Position numbers and translations under genes: made by a program. From assembly GCF_051900415.1 (NCBI RefSeq), contig NZ_JBHZGL010000007.1:124001-188000 (forward strand): DNA of 64,000 bases, in the 5' to 3' direction. Shown one piece after another: positions 33,557-42,178 of this stretch. The stretch is from Frateuria_A sp051900415. GTDB taxonomy: Bacteria; Pseudomonadota; Gammaproteobacteria; Xanthomonadales; Rhodanobacteraceae. The notes under the pieces are model-generated. The model was not told the DNA's origin and did not search any database. It worked only from the letters and a program-made list of their open reading frames with translations. Every line of letters starts with the position of its first letter. Within the stretch, counting starts at the first letter, position 1.

Positions 33557-33584
33557 CGAAGGGCGGCCCGAGGGCCGCCCTTCG
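33557..33584. terminator. Perfect hairpin between KGG gene and lipoprotein gene
   Basis: CGAAGGGCGGCCC / GGGCCGCCCTTCG: a 12-13 bp perfect stem with a tiny loop, between the stop of the KGG gene (33609) and the start of the lipoprotein gene. There is no long T-run, so it is probably a pausing or protection hairpin rather than a full terminator. Confidence 0.5.
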
Positions 33585-33608
33585 CAGTGGCAATGGACCG
33601 AAGCGGAA

Positions 33609-33800
33609 TCAGTCGTTCTTGTGGCTCTGCTGGCCCGCCTTGACGTGCTGCTCGTGCGTGCCGCCACTGCTCTGCTGGCCGGCGCGCACATGCTCTTCGT
33701 GCGTGGCGTGGTCACCGCCACCGGCCTTGCCGCCCTTGCTGGCGATCGCGCGCTGCTTGTCTTCGTCCATCGATGCGAAACCGCGCTTGTCGTTGCTCAT
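33609..33800 (-). CDS. KGG-repeat stress protein
   Basis: 63 residues from ATG 33800 (CAGGAG upstream). RGFASMDEDKQRAIASKGGKAGG followed by EEHVRAGQQSSGGTHEQHVKAGQQS: a KGG motif and two imperfect repeats of (E/T)HEEHVRAGQQS. This is the pattern of hydrophilic, general-stress KGG proteins (YciG/con-10 type). A GCTAGGG promoter-like box lies ~53 bases upstream. Confidence 0.85.
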   Translation of the reverse strand: MSNDKRGFASMDEDKQRAIASKGGKAGGGDHATHEEHVRAGQQSSGGTHEQHVKAGQQSHKND

Positions 33801-34289
33801 GGCGTTCTCCTGTCTGTGGAAGGAAAGTCCGCCCAGCTGGCGAACGCTTTCCACCCTAGCGGGGGGGCCATAAAGAAGCCCTTAGCTGTGGATCAACGGG
33901 CTCCTCTACAGCGTTCCGTTCACCCAGCTTGCCTGTGTGGTCAACGCACAGGCGACCCATCGCGCGGTGTGCCGGCGCCACTGGCGGTCGATACCCTTCG
34001 CCGGCACGCAGGAACATTCCCGGCCTGACGCTTTTTGAGGTATCGCGTCGCGTGCATGGAAAGCAGGCGATGCCCGGTCAGGCACGTCGGCGTGTCGGAC
34101 GGTGCCGGCCACGCAGGCACGTGATGCCTGGCTCGAGCGGGAGCCACAGCGCAGAAGCCACACGCGTCCGGCTGCAAGCGACGCAGAATGCGTGCGGGTT
34201 CGGTCGATCGCACAAACGCGTGGGGCGGACCGAAGCCCGCCCCACGTAACGTCGTTAATCCGGCTCCCGTCAGGAACCGGGCCGGCTTG
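33801..34289. other. Non-coding region between KGG and OmpA-like genes
   Basis: This 489-base stretch has no convincing coding frame on either strand. It contains the promoter of the KGG gene (a GCTAGGG box at 33853-33859 read on the reverse strand) and, toward the OmpA-like gene end, a GC-rich hairpin (34219-34246: CGTGGGGCGG / CCGCCCCACG, 10-bp stem). Confidence 0.5.
34219..34246 (-). terminator. Hairpin after the OmpA-like gene
   Basis: CGTGGGGCGG (34219-34228) pairs with CCGCCCCACG (34237-34246). On the reverse strand it comes ~44 bases after the OmpA-like stop and is followed by CGTTTGTG, a weak U-tract. It is likely a transcript end. Confidence 0.5.
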
Positions 34290-34904
34290 TCAGCCTGTCG
34301 TGCCGGAAGACATCGACTGATCGCCGCTCGACTGCCCGGCGAAATCCACCACCAGCGTCACGCGCCGGTTGGATGCGCCGGCCTCGCGCGTCTGGCCGCG
34401 CTCGACCTGGCGATCGCTCGCCTCGCCGTAGCTGACCGCGCGCAGGTGGTCGGCGGACAGGCCGCTCTGCACCAGGTAGTCGCGCACGGCCTTGGCGCGA
34501 CGCTCGCCGAGGCGACGGTTGTAGCTGGCCGAACCGGCCGGGTCGGCGAAGCCCTCCACCGTGATCACGGCGTCGGGATAGTGCTGTCCGACGACCTTGG
34601 CGAAGTCGTCCAGCAACGGCTTGTCTTCATCGCGCAAGGTGGAATCGTTGAAGGCGAAGTGCGCTGCCGTGTCGAGCCGCACGCGGCCGGCCATCTGCGA
34701 GATCTGCGCGTCGTACTTGGCGAAGCGCTGCTGCATCTCCTGGGTCAGCGAGTCGAGCTGCTGTTGCTGCTTCTGGTCGTTGGCGCGCAGTTCGGCAATC
34801 GCGGCGTCGTAATCGGCTTTCTTCACATAGTTGGTGCAACCGCCAAGCGCGATCGCCGTGACGACCAGCGATCCCGCGGCCCACCGGAATGTCGAGTTGA
34901 CCAT
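34290..34904 (-). CDS. OmpA family lipoprotein
   Basis: 204 residues from ATG 34904 (AAGGAG nine bases upstream). Lipoprotein signal ending IALGGCTN. A coiled-coil middle (YDAAIAELRANDQKQQQQLD) is followed by the OmpA C-terminal peptidoglycan-binding domain: FNDSTLRDEDKPLLDDFAKVV, VEGFADPAGSASYNRRLGERRAKAVRDYLV, and EAGASNRRVTLVVD. It is likely to anchor the outer membrane to peptidoglycan. Confidence 0.87.
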   Translation of the reverse strand: MVNSTFRWAAGSLVVTAIALGGCTNYVKKADYDAAIAELRANDQKQQQQLDSLTQEMQQRFAKYDAQISQMAGRVRLDTAAHFAFNDSTLRDEDKPLLDDFAKVVGQHYPDAVITVEGFADPAGSASYNRRLGERRAKAVRDYLVQSGLSADHLRAVSYGEASDRQVERGQTREAGASNRRVTLVVDFAGQSSGDQSMSSGTTG

Positions 34905-35161
34905 GTGCGCCTTCTCCTTCATGAGCGAGCCCTTGGCGGGTGCCTGCCCTTCGGACAACCACCAACCGTGTCGGCCCAGAGCGTCGGACCGTAGCACCCC
35001 CCGTCGCCCGCTACCTTGACGTTTCCTGACTCGGACGGACAAACGTGCGCGAGACCACGTGAAGGGATATCCAGGCGTTTAGCAATGTGGAGATTGTGCT
35101 AAGGCGGCGGGCGGCGGGCCCGCCTCTTCGTGCCAACCGCGGAACAAGGGCGTGCCTGCCA

Positions 35162-35704
35162 TCAGATCTGCTGGTCACGCTGCGCGTCGTTGCCGCTCTG
35201 GCCACCCTGGATCACGCCCTCGTCAGGCTCCTGGCCGGGCATGTGCGCCGGCGCCATGCGCGCCGACCCACCGGGCGAGCCGGCCGTGCCCCCACGGTTG
35301 GGCGAATCCGCGCCGGTGGTGCGATCGGCCGGATCGCGTGGCATGCCGTGCACGCGCTGATCCTGCTGCGCACCGAGGTCGGCCGCGGCGCCGGGGCTGC
35401 GCGAGGCCGGCACGCCGGTGCTATCGCTGGGGACATGCCCGCCGTCGTCGCCACTGAAACCCTGCTCGGCGCTGCCCTTGCGCGCCGGGCCACCTTCGTC
35501 CAGCGAGAGGCCGGGCGGATCCACGCGCGGCAGTCCGCCGGGCAGGCCTGCGGCGGTGTCGAACTCCTCGCGCGCGGCCTGCGCCACCTTGTGGCTGATC
35601 CCGCCCTGGCTCTGCGTGTTGGAACCGGCGGTCTTGCCCTCGGCATCGGAAGCCATCGGGCCTCCGATCGGCTCGCGGTCGCGCTCGTCGTGTTGGTTGC
35701 CCAT
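35162..35704 (-). CDS. Hydrophilic low-complexity protein
   Basis: 180 residues from ATG 35704. Almost no hydrophobic runs; rich in Gly, Asp, Ser and Pro (GNQHDERDREPIGGPMASD, GGLPRVDPPGLSLDEGGPAR, GGTAGSPGGSARMAPAH). It has no signal peptide. This kind of hydrophilic protein is common among stress-inducible xanthomonad genes. The function is unknown. Confidence 0.65.
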   Translation of the reverse strand: MGNQHDERDREPIGGPMASDAEGKTAGSNTQSQGGISHKVAQAAREEFDTAAGLPGGLPRVDPPGLSLDEGGPARKGSAEQGFSGDDGGHVPSDSTGVPASRSPGAAADLGAQQDQRVHGMPRDPADRTTGADSPNRGGTAGSPGGSARMAPAHMPGQEPDEGVIQGGQSGNDAQRDQQI

Positions 35705-35903
35705 GGCGTCTTTTCCTCGGCTTTGCGTGCGGGAAAGTCTCGCGCGATGGCCGTCAGGGCAGCGTCGAAGGGCGCCAGCGGGCTCATCGCCGCCGTCATA
35801 GCCTGCGCATTACAGGTATCTAACAAGGTTCGGTGCACATTCAGCATCCGAGGCAGCGATCACGCGCCGCCGCGGCCCGGTTCGACGGTTCAGGAACGCG
35901 CAT

Positions 35904-36113
35904 ATGACCACGCATGCACAGCTCCCCCACCACTCCCTGTGGCCCACCAACCGGTGGCGCCAGCTGGCGCTGCGCCTGGGCCGCCAGCTGGGCCTGATCG
36001 CCGAGCAGGCACCCATCGTGCCGCCCACCCGCCGCCAGCAGCTGTTGGCGGCGCAGGACCGCCGCCGCGCCGAGCAGCGCCGCGCCGCCGAGCTGGCCCG
36101 CGGTCATCGCTGA
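35904..36113 (+). CDS. Small basic hypothetical protein
   Basis: 69 residues from ATG 35904 (CAGGAACGCG upstream). Arg/Gln/Ala-rich with RWRQLALRLGRQLGLIAEQA and a helical RRQQLLAAQDRRRAEQRRAAE C-terminus. It may be a small helical protein. No family recognised. Confidence 0.5.
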   Translation: MTTHAQLPHHSLWPTNRWRQLALRLGRQLGLIAEQAPIVPPTRRQQLLAAQDRRRAEQRRAAELARGHR

Positions 36114-36143
36114 TCGGCGCAACCGGACGCCCCTGCGGCCGTT

Positions 36144-36365
36144 TCAAGGTCCCAACACCCAGTAATAGAAATCCTGCGCGATCACCTTCTCGCCCGCGTC
36201 CGGCGCGTACCCGTAACGCGCATGCTCGCCCCTTGCCACGATCTGCCGGGCGAACGCGTCGGCCAACCGGCGGGTCGGGTCGCGACCGAGCAGGAAGGCG
36301 CGGAAACCGTCATAGCGAACCCGCTCGGTTTTCGCGTCGGCCTGGATGATGTGATCGACATCCAA
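36144..36365 (-). CDS. Possible small protein (73 residues)
   Basis: The reverse frame reads DVDHIIQADAKTERVRYDGF then RAFLLGRDPTRRLADAFARQ, and ends DAGEKVIAQDFYYWVLGP, with coding-like residue balance. A GGGAG precedes TTG 36365. The frame remains open farther upstream as an Arg-rich stretch that does not look coding. It may be an intact small gene or the 3' remnant of a larger one. No family recognised. Confidence 0.45.
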   Translation of the reverse strand: MDVDHIIQADAKTERVRYDGFRAFLLGRDPTRRLADAFARQIVARGEHARYGYAPDAGEKVIAQDFYYWVLGP

Positions 36366-36621
36366 CGGATCGGCTCCCTGCCGGCGTTTCGTACCGGCGC
36401 ATGCACCAGAGCTCGCCTGGCATGGCCAGCCTACGTTCGCCCGGGTGAAGCTGCCGCGCGCGATCGGTCGTCGCCGCCTGCATCGTCCTGACGCTCCGCG
36501 GCGTCGCCTACGCAACTTACACATCCCTTTGCCCCCGGCCGTCAGACGCTGGGGCCGCTTGCGCATATCCCGTGTCCCGCGCGAGCGACCGCCTGACACG
36601 CATGGGACCGTCGCCCGGGCC

Positions 36622-38964
36622 ATGTCCACCCACGATGCCGCAGACGATCACGGCCGCACTCCGCGGGAAGCTGAGCTTGCGCGGGAGAACGCGCGCCTGC
36701 GCAAGGCACTCGAACGGGCCGGCGTGGACGTCGACAAGGCGTTGGAGGAGGCGGGTGTCGCCCGCCAGGCCACCCGACAGGCGCACGACGAGGCGGCCGT
36801 TGCAGCCCACGACCACGCCGAAGCGATGGAACAGGGGCGTGCAAGGCTGGCCGATGCCGAGGCGCTCAACGCCGACCTGCGCCGCAGCAACGAGGCGCTC
36901 GCCGCCAGCGAGGCCGCCCTGAACCAGAGCCAGGAGCGGTTCCACGGTCTGTTCGCGATGAACACCCTCGGCGTGATGATCTGGGGTCCGGACCTGACCA
37001 TGGCCGAGGTCAACGACGGCTTCCTGGCGATGAGCGGTTACACCCGCGAAGAAGCGCAGGGCCTGAGCTGGCGCGAACTGACGCCCGAGGAGTTCTATCC
37101 GGTGACGCTGCGCGCGATCGAGCAGATCCAGGCGACGGGCGAAAGCACGCCCTACGAGAAGCAATACCTGCGCAAGGACGGCTCGCGCTGGTGGGGTCTA
37201 TTCGCCGCCCGCAAGGTGGGCGACGTCACGCTCGGCGTCGTGCTGGACGTCACCACGCGACGCCAGGCCGAGGAGGCCTTGCGCGAAAGCGAGGAACAGC
37301 TGCGCCTCATCGTCGAGAGCGCCCGCGACTACGCCATCATGGCCACCAATCCCGAGGGCCGCATCACGCGCTGGCTGCCCGGTGCCACTGCCGTGTTCGG
37401 CTGGAGCGAGGCGGAAGTGCTCGGCCGACCCGGGACCATGATCTTCACGCCGGAGGACCAGGCGTCGGGGCGCCCCGTCAAGGAAATGGCCCTCGCCCGC
37501 GAGCACGGCGTGGCGCCGGACGTGCGCTGGCACATGCGGCGCGATGGCTCGCGGGTGTTCATCGAGGGCCACATGATGGCGCTGCGCGGGCCGGACGGCG
37601 AGCTGCGTGGCTACATGAAGATCGGGCAGGACATCACCGAACGCTGGATGGCCGAAGAGCAGTTGCGCCAGAGCGAAACGGCGCTGCGCCATCTCAACGA
37701 GACGCTCGAGGCGCAGGTCGATGCGCGCACCGCCGAGCTGCGCCAGGCGGTGGAGGCGCTGCATGCCGAGGCGGTCGACCGCGTGCAGGTCGAAGAGGCG
37801 CTGCGCCAGGCGCAGAAGATGGAGGCGGTCGGCCAGCTTACCGGCGGCCTCGCGCACGACTTCAATAACCTGCTGACCGGTATCGTCGGCAGCCTGGACC
37901 TGCTGCATCGGCGCACGGCGCAGGGCCGCTACAACGACCTGGACCGCTATATCGCCGCCGCGCGCGGTGCGGCGGATCGCGCCTCGGCGCTGACCCACCG
38001 CCTGCTCGCGTTCTCCCGGCGGCAGACACTCGATCCGCGACCGACCGATCTCAACGCGCTGGTGCAAGGCATGGTCGAGTTGCTCCGGCGCACCATCGGC
38101 CCGCACATCCGGCTGGAGGTCGAGCCGGCGGACGGACTGTGGACGACGCTGTGCGATTCCAACCAGCTGGAAAACGCGCTGCTCAACCTGTGCATCAATG
38201 CCCGCGACGCCATGCACGGCGGCGGGCGGCTGGTCATCGGCACCGCCAACACGCGGCTGGATGCGGCGGCCGCCAAGGGCCTGGACATGGTGCCGGGCGC
38301 GTATGTGGCGCTGCGCGTGTCCGACAGCGGCACCGGCATGCCGCCGGAGGTGATCGCCCGCGCGTTCGATCCTTTCTACACCACCAAGCCGCAAGGCCAG
38401 GGCACCGGGCTCGGGCTGTCGATGGTGTACGGCTTCGCGCGCCAGAGCGGTGGCCAGGTGCGTATCGACTCCACGCCCGGTCAGGGCACCACCGTGACGA
38501 TCTACCTGCCCCGCCACAAGGGCGAGCCGGAGGCCGATGCCGCCGCCACCGAGCTGGCGAACGCGTTCCAGGCTGGCGCCAATGAGGCGGTGCTGGTGGT
38601 CGACGACGAGCCGACCGTGCGCATGCTGGTGGGCGAGGTGCTGCGCGAGCTCGGCTATACCGCGATCGAAGCGGCCGACGGCGCCTCCGCCTTGCGGGTA
38701 CTGCAGTCGCAGGTACGCGTGGACCTGCTGGTGACAGACATCGGCCTGCCCGGCGGCATCGGCGGCCGGCAGCTGGCCGACACGGCGCGGATGTCGCGGC
38801 CGGCCCTGCGCGTGCTGTTCATCACCGGCTATGCGGAAAACGCCGCCATCGGTTCGCTCGAGCCGGGCATGCAGGTGATGACCAAGCCGTTCGCGATGGA
38901 TGCGCTGGCCTCGCGCATCCGCGACATGCTACGTGGCGCGCCGCAGGCGGGCGATCCGTCCTGA
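36622..38964 (+). CDS. PAS-containing hybrid histidine kinase with receiver domain
   Basis: 780 residues from ATG 36622. An N-terminal coiled coil (~20-105), two PAS domains (~110-225 and ~230-350), HisKA with phosphoacceptor H412 (QKMEAVGQLTGGLAHDFNNL), HATPase (NALLNLCINARDAM, DSGTGMP, GTGLGLSMVYGFARQSGGQV), and a C-terminal receiver with D706 (LLVTDIGLPGG). No membrane segment, so it is cytosolic. It acts as an orphan, with no regulator alongside. The GLAHDFNN type resembles CckA- and VirA-class hybrid kinases. Confidence 0.9.
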   Translation: MSTHDAADDHGRTPREAELARENARLRKALERAGVDVDKALEEAGVARQATRQAHDEAAVAAHDHAEAMEQGRARLADAEALNADLRRSNEALAASEAALNQSQERFHGLFAMNTLGVMIWGPDLTMAEVNDGFLAMSGYTREEAQGLSWRELTPEEFYPVTLRAIEQIQATGESTPYEKQYLRKDGSRWWGLFAARKVGDVTLGVVLDVTTRRQAEEALRESEEQLRLIVESARDYAIMATNPEGRITRWLPGATAVFGWSEAEVLGRPGTMIFTPEDQASGRPVKEMALAREHGVAPDVRWHMRRDGSRVFIEGHMMALRGPDGELRGYMKIGQDITERWMAEEQLRQSETALRHLNETLEAQVDARTAELRQAVEALHAEAVDRVQVEEALRQAQKMEAVGQLTGGLAHDFNNLLTGIVGSLDLLHRRTAQGRYNDLDRYIAAARGAADRASALTHRLLAFSRRQTLDPRPTDLNALVQGMVELLRRTIGPHIRLEVEPADGLWTTLCDSNQLENALLNLCINARDAMHGGGRLVIGTANTRLDAAAAKGLDMVPGAYVALRVSDSGTGMPPEVIARAFDPFYTTKPQGQGTGLGLSMVYGFARQSGGQVRIDSTPGQGTTVTIYLPRHKGEPEADAAATELANAFQAGANEAVLVVDDEPTVRMLVGEVLRELGYTAIEAADGASALRVLQSQVRVDLLVTDIGLPGGIGGRQLADTARMSRPALRVLFITGYAENAAIGSLEPGMQVMTKPFAMDALASRIRDMLRGAPQAGDPS

Positions 38965-39119
38965 AAAATCTCCCAGCGGCGGACGCTTTTTTTCAGGCCG
39001 CCGGTGGCGGTGCTTCGGCTGTCCGCGGGTTGCGGGCATTGGCGCCGCCCTTGCATCGCCCAAGGCGCCTGGCCATCCGGTCGGGTATCACGCGTACTCC
39101 CACACCCCACGGAGGCACC

Positions 39120-39293
39120 ATGGCAAACCAGCGAGACAACGAGCGCAGCAACCAGCAGTCGGGCCGTTCGGCCAGCGACGACAACGGCGACATGACTGTC
39201 CGCGAAGCCGGCCAGAAAGGCGGCCAGCGCGTGCGCGAACTGGTCGAGGAAGGCAAGGATTCCGAGGGCGGCCGCAGCGGCAACGATCGCTAG
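39120..39293 (+). CDS. Small KGG-like hydrophilic protein
   Basis: 57 residues from ATG 39120 with GGAGG five bases upstream. The segment MTVREAGQKGGQRVRELVEEG matches the start of KGG stress proteins (xREAGxKGG). The rest is Asp/Ser/Asn-rich. It is followed by a strong terminator, so it is a single-gene transcript, related in type to the KGG protein at 33.6 kb. Confidence 0.8.
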   Translation: MANQRDNERSNQQSGRSASDDNGDMTVREAGQKGGQRVRELVEEGKDSEGGRSGNDR

Positions 39294-39314
39294 GCCCCCA
39301 GGGTCCGCGGACAG

Positions 39315-39344
39315 AAAAAGCCTGGCTCGCGCCAGGCTTTTTTT
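39315..39344. terminator. Bidirectional intrinsic terminator
   Basis: GCCTGGC (39320-39326), TCGC loop, GCCAGGC (39331-39337), then T7, with A5 on the other side. It separates the convergent KGG-like and GNAT genes. Confidence 0.85.
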
Positions 39345-39376
39345 GCATCAGGCAGAAGGCACCCAGGCCCTTGCCG

Positions 39377-39916
39377 TCAGGACAGAGGGAAGCCGCCCTG
39401 CAGATCGAGGCAGAAACCGAACACCGGCAACTCGCCCTGCATGAAATCCAGTTCCGGCGCCCGTTCGAACCCCAGCCGCTCGTACATGCGCCAGGCCACC
39501 TGCATGGCGCGGGTAGTGTGCAGCACCACGCGCGCGTGGCCGTGCTCGCAGGCACGCTGGATGCAGGCCCCGGTCAGCGCCCGCCCCACGCCCAGGCCGC
39601 GTGCCGTCGGTGCCACGCCGAGCAGGCGGATGCCCGAGGCGTGCGTGAGCGTGCCGGCGATGCCGCCGGAGCCGTACTGCGCCATGTCGCCGAAATACAC
39701 CACGCCACCGAGCAGCCGCTCTTCATCGTCCAGCGCCACCAGCAACTGCGCCTGCGGCTTGCGGGTGAACTGGCCGATGTTCGCCAGCAGGGCGTAATAG
39801 CGCGGCTGTTCGTCCGGTCTGGGGAAACCTTCCAGCCGCGCGTACACGTCGACCAGCAGGCGCCCCAGTGGCTCGAACTCGTCCGGACGGGCCTCGCGGA
39901 TGCGCACGCCGGTCAC
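39377..39916 (-). CDS. GNAT family acetyltransferase
   Basis: 179 residues. The start is GTG 39916, which overlaps the previous gene's stop (GTGA), so translation is coupled. GNAT core: IREARPDEFEPLGRLL at the start, IRLLGVAPTARGLGVGRALTGACI (acetyl-CoA pyrophosphate loop Q/RxxGxG/A) and VVLHTTRAMQVAWRMYERLGFER. It transfers an acetyl group to an unknown amine. It is the last gene of a four-gene overlapping run. Confidence 0.85.
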   Translation of the reverse strand: MTGVRIREARPDEFEPLGRLLVDVYARLEGFPRPDEQPRYYALLANIGQFTRKPQAQLLVALDDEERLLGGVVYFGDMAQYGSGGIAGTLTHASGIRLLGVAPTARGLGVGRALTGACIQRACEHGHARVVLHTTRAMQVAWRMYERLGFERAPELDFMQGELPVFGFCLDLQGGFPLS

Positions 39917-40113
39917 TGGTCGCTCGAACGCACCCGCGCCAGTCCCGCCGGCGTCAGTTCCAGTACCGGAGCGCCCTCGCAAACGTGCTCCGGCCGGCGC
40001 ACCAGCCCGGCCAGCATCAGCCGCGCCACCGCCTCCTCGGACACCATGGCCCCCTGGCCCTCGGCTACGCGGGCGAGATGGGCCAGATCCTGCAGGTCGA
40101 GCTTGTCGGTCAT
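39913..40113 (-). CDS. Small winged-helix-like protein
   Basis: 66 residues. DLQDLAHLARVAEGQGAMVSEEAVARLMLAGLVRR..LELTPAGLARV has the helix-turn-helix-wing length and ends in a Leu/Thr-Pro-Ala-Gly segment typical of small transcriptional regulators. The ATG overlaps the previous gene's stop (40110). It may regulate the cluster, but that is inference. Confidence 0.65.
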   Translation of the reverse strand: MTDKLDLQDLAHLARVAEGQGAMVSEEAVARLMLAGLVRRPEHVCEGAPVLELTPAGLARVRSSDQ

Positions 40114-40553
40114 CGGCGGCCTCCTCCGATCGCTTCATCCCGGCTGTACGGCCACCAGCCCGCGCCATGGCACGCATAGCGGTCGGCCGCGCGTTCGAAC
40201 CGATTGTGCACGCTGACGCCCCCGCACAGCAGGTAAAGCGGCAGGAACAGCGGACCCAGCACCATGTACTGATAGACGTGCGCGCGCTCGTGATCGGTCA
40301 GCAACACCTGCGGCTCGATGGCGTGCCCGGCGCGATGTGCGTAGGTCGCGCACGTCACGTCCAGGCTGTCGCCGGTGTGCAGGATGACGTTGCCCAGTGT
40401 CAACGCACCCGGCGAAAACCACGGCATGCGCGCGAAGACCAGCGCGAGCTCGCGCGGGCGCCACCGTGCGCGGGCTCCCATCGTCAGCCCGATGCCGCCG
40501 GCAAGCAGGCCGAGCAGCGTGTTGGGCAAGGTCCACAGGACGCCGAACGCCAC
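40110..40553 (-). CDS. Conserved membrane protein with HxxAH motif
   Basis: 147 residues from GTG 40553; the frame stays open upstream without an ATG, so a longer N-terminus is possible. A hydrophobic LPNTLLGLLAGGIGLTMGARA comes first, then LLTDHERAHVYQYMVLGPLFLPLYLL, where HERAH-VYQY resembles a zinc-binding peptidase-like or DUF motif seen in xanthomonad membrane proteins. The function is unknown. Confidence 0.6.
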   Translation of the reverse strand: MAFGVLWTLPNTLLGLLAGGIGLTMGARARWRPRELALVFARMPWFSPGALTLGNVILHTGDSLDVTCATYAHRAGHAIEPQVLLTDHERAHVYQYMVLGPLFLPLYLLCGGVSVHNRFERAADRYACHGAGWWPYSRDEAIGGGRR

Positions 40554-40597
40554 GCCCAGCCATCCGGCCGGGCACGGGTCGGGCTGGGCGTGCGCTC

Positions 40598-40807
40598 TCA
40601 GCAGGACCCCACCAGCTCGTGTGCGAACGAGCTGGCGGCCGCCATCGCCTGGTCCTCGTCGCGGAAGTGTTCGCCGGGCACCACGCGCAGGGTGCCGTCC
40701 GGCAGGCGCACGGTGACGCTCAGCAACCCGTCGGCCTGCTCGTTGAGGATCGCCACGAAATGCTTGCCGCTGTCCTCGAAGGTGCGCTCATGGTGGGTGT
40801 GCTGCAT
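40598..40807 (-). CDS. Small hypothetical protein
   Basis: 69 residues from ATG 40807, with GAGGAG upstream. It starts with HTHHERTFEDSGKHFVAIL and has an alternating strand pattern (LLSVTVRLPDGTLRVVPGEHF). It is similar in length and layout to the gene at 59.76 kb. It heads the overlapping cluster. Confidence 0.65.
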   Translation of the reverse strand: MQHTHHERTFEDSGKHFVAILNEQADGLLSVTVRLPDGTLRVVPGEHFRDEDQAMAAASSFAHELVGSC

Positions 40808-40883
40808 GGAGGGGCTCCTCGTGGGTGGGTAGGTTCCATCTTGCGGGCGGCCCTGGCCAACGCAAGCAGGCGCGACCGTGGCG

Positions 40884-41153
40884 CTAGACCGGCAACGGGC
40901 CCGGCGGATACGGGATTGGTATCAGCGCGGCATCCCCCTGCTTGCGCTTGGCCGCCGCGATGCCTGCCTGGCAACCGGCTTCGGCGGCTTCGAACAGGTC
41001 GGCGAACGGCGCTTCACCGCACACGGTGTCGGTGCGGATGAGCGGCAATCCCGGCTGCGCCTGCAGCAGCGCGAACTGGCCCACGAAACCCCGGCCTTCG
41101 GCGGGCACGATCCACGAACCCACCACCACGATGTCTCCGACGAGGTACGCCAT
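40884..41153 (-). CDS. Small hypothetical protein
   Basis: 89 residues from ATG 41153 (GAGGAG upstream). It begins AYLVGDIVVVGSWIVPAEGR and holds a two-Cys region (DTVCGEAPFADLFEAAEAGCQ). There is no signal peptide. No family recognised. Confidence 0.6.
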   Translation of the reverse strand: MAYLVGDIVVVGSWIVPAEGRGFVGQFALLQAQPGLPLIRTDTVCGEAPFADLFEAAEAGCQAGIAAAKRKQGDAALIPIPYPPGPLPV

Positions 41154-41305
41154 GGACCTGCTCCTCTGCCTCGGCAGGACCATGTTGGGCTCGCGCGACA
41201 TCACGCCGACATGAAAATCCCGCAGGCAAGGCGGTGAAGTGTGATGGCCGGCTCAGGACAGGATCCCCGGCAACCGCCATAGAGACGTACTGCGCGGGCG
41301 GACCG

Positions 41306-41773
41306 TCAGCTGCGGTCGATGCGTGCCGCGTAGCAGCCGCGCGTGGCGTAGTGGGCATGCAGATAAGCCACGCCGGGCTGGGCGAACAGACGCCCGATGG
41401 CCGCTTCCAGCTCGGTGCCCTGGACCAGTTCGGCGTCCGCCATCATGCCGCCGACGTCGAATGCACGCAGCGAAATCGGCCGGATGCGCAGAACGTCCGG
41501 GATGCGATCGACGACGTCACAGGCGGTAGTCGCTCCCTCGCGCACGAAGATGGCATGGCTGGCGCGGAATGGCGTGTCTGCCGGCTGGTGCACGTAGTTC
41601 AGCAGCAGCGCCGTCTCGCCGGGCTCGAGGTCGCGCACCTCGATGCGATCGGGGAATCCGGGTGCGTGGTCGACCACGTAGCGGCGCGCGCCGGCGGCCG
41701 CCAGCGCCGCATCGTCCAGGCCGAACAGGTGACGGAAAGGCTCGGGCGAAAGCCCGCGGATGCGGAAGGCCAT
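41306..41773 (-). CDS. DUF1203 family protein
   Basis: 155 residues from ATG 41773. It matches DUF1203: FRIRGLSPEPFRHLFGLDDAAL at the start, HAPGFPDRIEVRDLEPGETALLLNYVHQPADTPFRASHAIFVREGA in the middle (shown in pieces), and YLHAHYATRGCYAARI at the end. It is a cytosolic protein of ~150 residues with an unknown role, common in proteobacteria. Confidence 0.88.
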   Translation of the reverse strand: MAFRIRGLSPEPFRHLFGLDDAALAAAGARRYVVDHAPGFPDRIEVRDLEPGETALLLNYVHQPADTPFRASHAIFVREGATTACDVVDRIPDVLRIRPISLRAFDVGGMMADAELVQGTELEAAIGRLFAQPGVAYLHAHYATRGCYAARIDRS

Positions 41774-41943
41774 GGCGAACTCCGGTAAAAGGCAAGCCAC
41801 AAGGCTGGACCTCCGGCCGCCATGGCACCCTCCGGTTCTTGCGCAGACCCATGCCAGTCCGTGCCGGATTCCGAACGGCGCCCTCACGCCGCACTTCCGT
41901 GTGCGTATCCAGAATGGCCACAAGCCATCGATCGGAGCAGTGC

Positions 41944-42132
41944 ATGAACACGTCCCATCCCGGCAAGGGCGACGAGCCCGAACGCAACCAACGCACCGGC
42001 GGCGATCCGGGCGCGCAGATTCCCAAGCGCCCTGCCGACACGACCGCCAGCGGCGAGGCCACGAACGATACCGGCGAAGACAACCAGCGCCAGAAGGGCG
42101 AGCGCCCGGCGGAAGACTACGTGCGTCGCTGA
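41944..42132 (+). CDS. Small hydrophilic hypothetical protein
   Basis: 62 residues from ATG 41944. Almost entirely polar: NTSHPGKGDEPERNQRTGGD, KRPADTTASGEATNDTGEDN, ending RQKGERPAEDYVRR. No structure or family is evident. A GGCCCGAAGCGGGCC hairpin lies just downstream. Similar in style to the KGG-type genes in this window. Confidence 0.55.
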   Translation: MNTSHPGKGDEPERNQRTGGDPGAQIPKRPADTTASGEATNDTGEDNQRQKGERPAEDYVRR

Positions 42133-42178
42133 GCGCACGCGTGGCCCGAAGCGGGCCACGCCGAGCGCCCTGGGCGCA

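Noticed and set aside
36366..36629. Upstream extension of the small gene at 36144-36365
   Set aside because: The added part is an Arg-rich, low-complexity stretch unlike the coding-like C-terminal part; the start at TTG 36365 with GGGAG fits better.
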